A stretch of 5,915 nucleotides of DNA from NCBI GenBank assembly GCA_007120555.1, contig SKNL01000176.1, positions 1 to 5,915 on the forward strand, given 5' to 3'. This DNA comes from Balneolales bacterium (GTDB lineage: Bacteria; Bacteroidota; Rhodothermia; Balneolales; Natronogracilivirgulaceae). Shown here piece by piece: positions 5,482 through 5,915 of this stretch (within the stretch, counting starts at the first letter, position 1; each line of letters starts with the position of its first letter). The notes beneath the pieces are model-generated. The model made no database searches. It saw only the letters and a list, made by a program, of their open reading frames with translations, and was not told the DNA's origin. The translations under genes were made by a program, and so were the position numbers.

Positions 5482-5915
5482 ACAAGCTCCGAGATCAGGA
5501 TGTCGGCCACGTTCTCCCAGGAAGCGCACACGAAATCAGGGGAAGGCAGCTCTTCGGAGGAATGGATTGCGCGGCCATTGCTGTCTGTAAGAAACCGCCT
5601 GTTTGAATCGGATTCAGACGGGGAATCCGTATCGGTGCCGCCGGAAAAGCCGGTGTACAGGATGGTATGCATGCCGAGCGCTTTGGCACCTCTTATGTCC
5701 GTTTTCATCATGTCGCCGACGTGCCAGGAGCGCTCCGGACGGGCATCAGTGGCATTCAGAACGGTTTCGAAGGCTTTGCGGTGCGGCTTGCTGACACCCA
5801 GCTCGTCACTGAACGCAAACGCATCGAAATGCTGCAGTATCTCCATCTGATCCAGATACCGGCGGATCACCGATCCGGGTGAAAACATGGTGTCTGAAAT
5901 GATGGCCAGCGGGAA
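5478..5915 (-). CDS. HAD-superfamily hydrolase, C-terminal part (5' end off window)
   Basis: The minus-strand frame is open to the window edge, so the start lies beyond 5915; 145 residues are visible. Moving from the N-terminal side: FPLAIISDT, giving HAD motif II (Ser/Thr); GVSKPHRKAF with motif III Lys; and HVGDMMKTDIRGAKALGM with the motif IV GDxxxxD acidic pair that binds Mg2+. The nucleophile motif I (DxDxT) and the cap lie in the missing part. The spacing and strings are those of subfamily I (haloacid dehalogenase/phosphatase-like, YjjG-type), for which small phosphorylated metabolites are usual substrates; the substrate cannot be told from the sequence. An internal ATG at 5888 sits inside motif II and is not the start. 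After motif IV there is a Ser/Asp-rich, loop-like stretch (codons at about 5541-5648) before the last conserved segment PDFVCASWENVADIL. It converges on the signalling cluster and shows no link to it. Confidence 0.88.
   Translation of the reverse strand, partial: FPLAIISDTMFSPGSVIRRYLDQMEILQHFDAFAFSDELGVSKPHRKAFETVLNATDARPERSWHVGDMMKTDIRGAKALGMHTILYTGFSGGTDTDSPSESDSNRRFLTDSNGRAIHSSEELPSPDFVCASWENVADILISELV

Noticed and set aside
5284..5850. A 188-codon open frame on the + strand spanning the receiver-kinase end and the HAD gene
   Set aside because: It overlaps the HATPase region in another frame and then runs antisense to the HAD motifs, so it is a shadow of two real genes.

Overview
The window reads as ordinary bacterial chromosome: five complete or partial protein-coding genes and no sign of phage, transposon, CRISPR or RNA genes. 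The host is most likely a member of the Bacteroidota/Rhodothermota/Balneolota side of the tree. The clues are a BshA-type bacillithiol glycosyltransferase, a 402-residue SucC standing apart from sucD, moderately GC-rich genes with AT-rich intergenic DNA, and weak Shine-Dalgarno sequences at most starts. This placement is an inference from gene content, not a phylogenetic result.

Left part (1-1823): the C-terminal half of bshA (+ strand, entering from the left edge) converges on sucC (- strand) with 12 bp between the stop codons. bshA makes the first intermediate of the thiol bacillithiol; sucC is the beta subunit of the TCA-cycle succinyl-CoA synthetase. They look like unrelated housekeeping genes.

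Middle part (1824-5455): a 319-bp divergent intergenic region holds a spaced 10-bp direct repeat, a small inverted repeat and only weak promoter candidates. It is followed on the + strand by three tightly spaced signalling genes: a membrane-anchored two-PAS histidine kinase (2143-3900), a single-domain Rcp1-type response regulator (3926-4381), and a receiver domain fused to a HisKA_2-type histidine kinase (4424-5455). All key phosphotransfer residues are present. The group has two phospho-donor histidines and two receiver aspartates but no DNA-binding or other recognisable output domain. The likely scheme, inferred, is that the membrane kinase phosphorylates one or both receivers and that the receiver on the third protein gates its kinase, which then acts on a target encoded elsewhere. 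This trio is the most interesting item here, although each component family is well known.

Right edge (5478-5915): the C-terminal part of a HAD-superfamily hydrolase on the - strand, convergent with the signalling cluster and cut by the window end.

I found no clearly novel system. The points worth a second look are the output-less kinase/receiver trio, start-codon and coupling signals around it, the repeat in the sucC leader, and an unusual insertion in the HAD protein.
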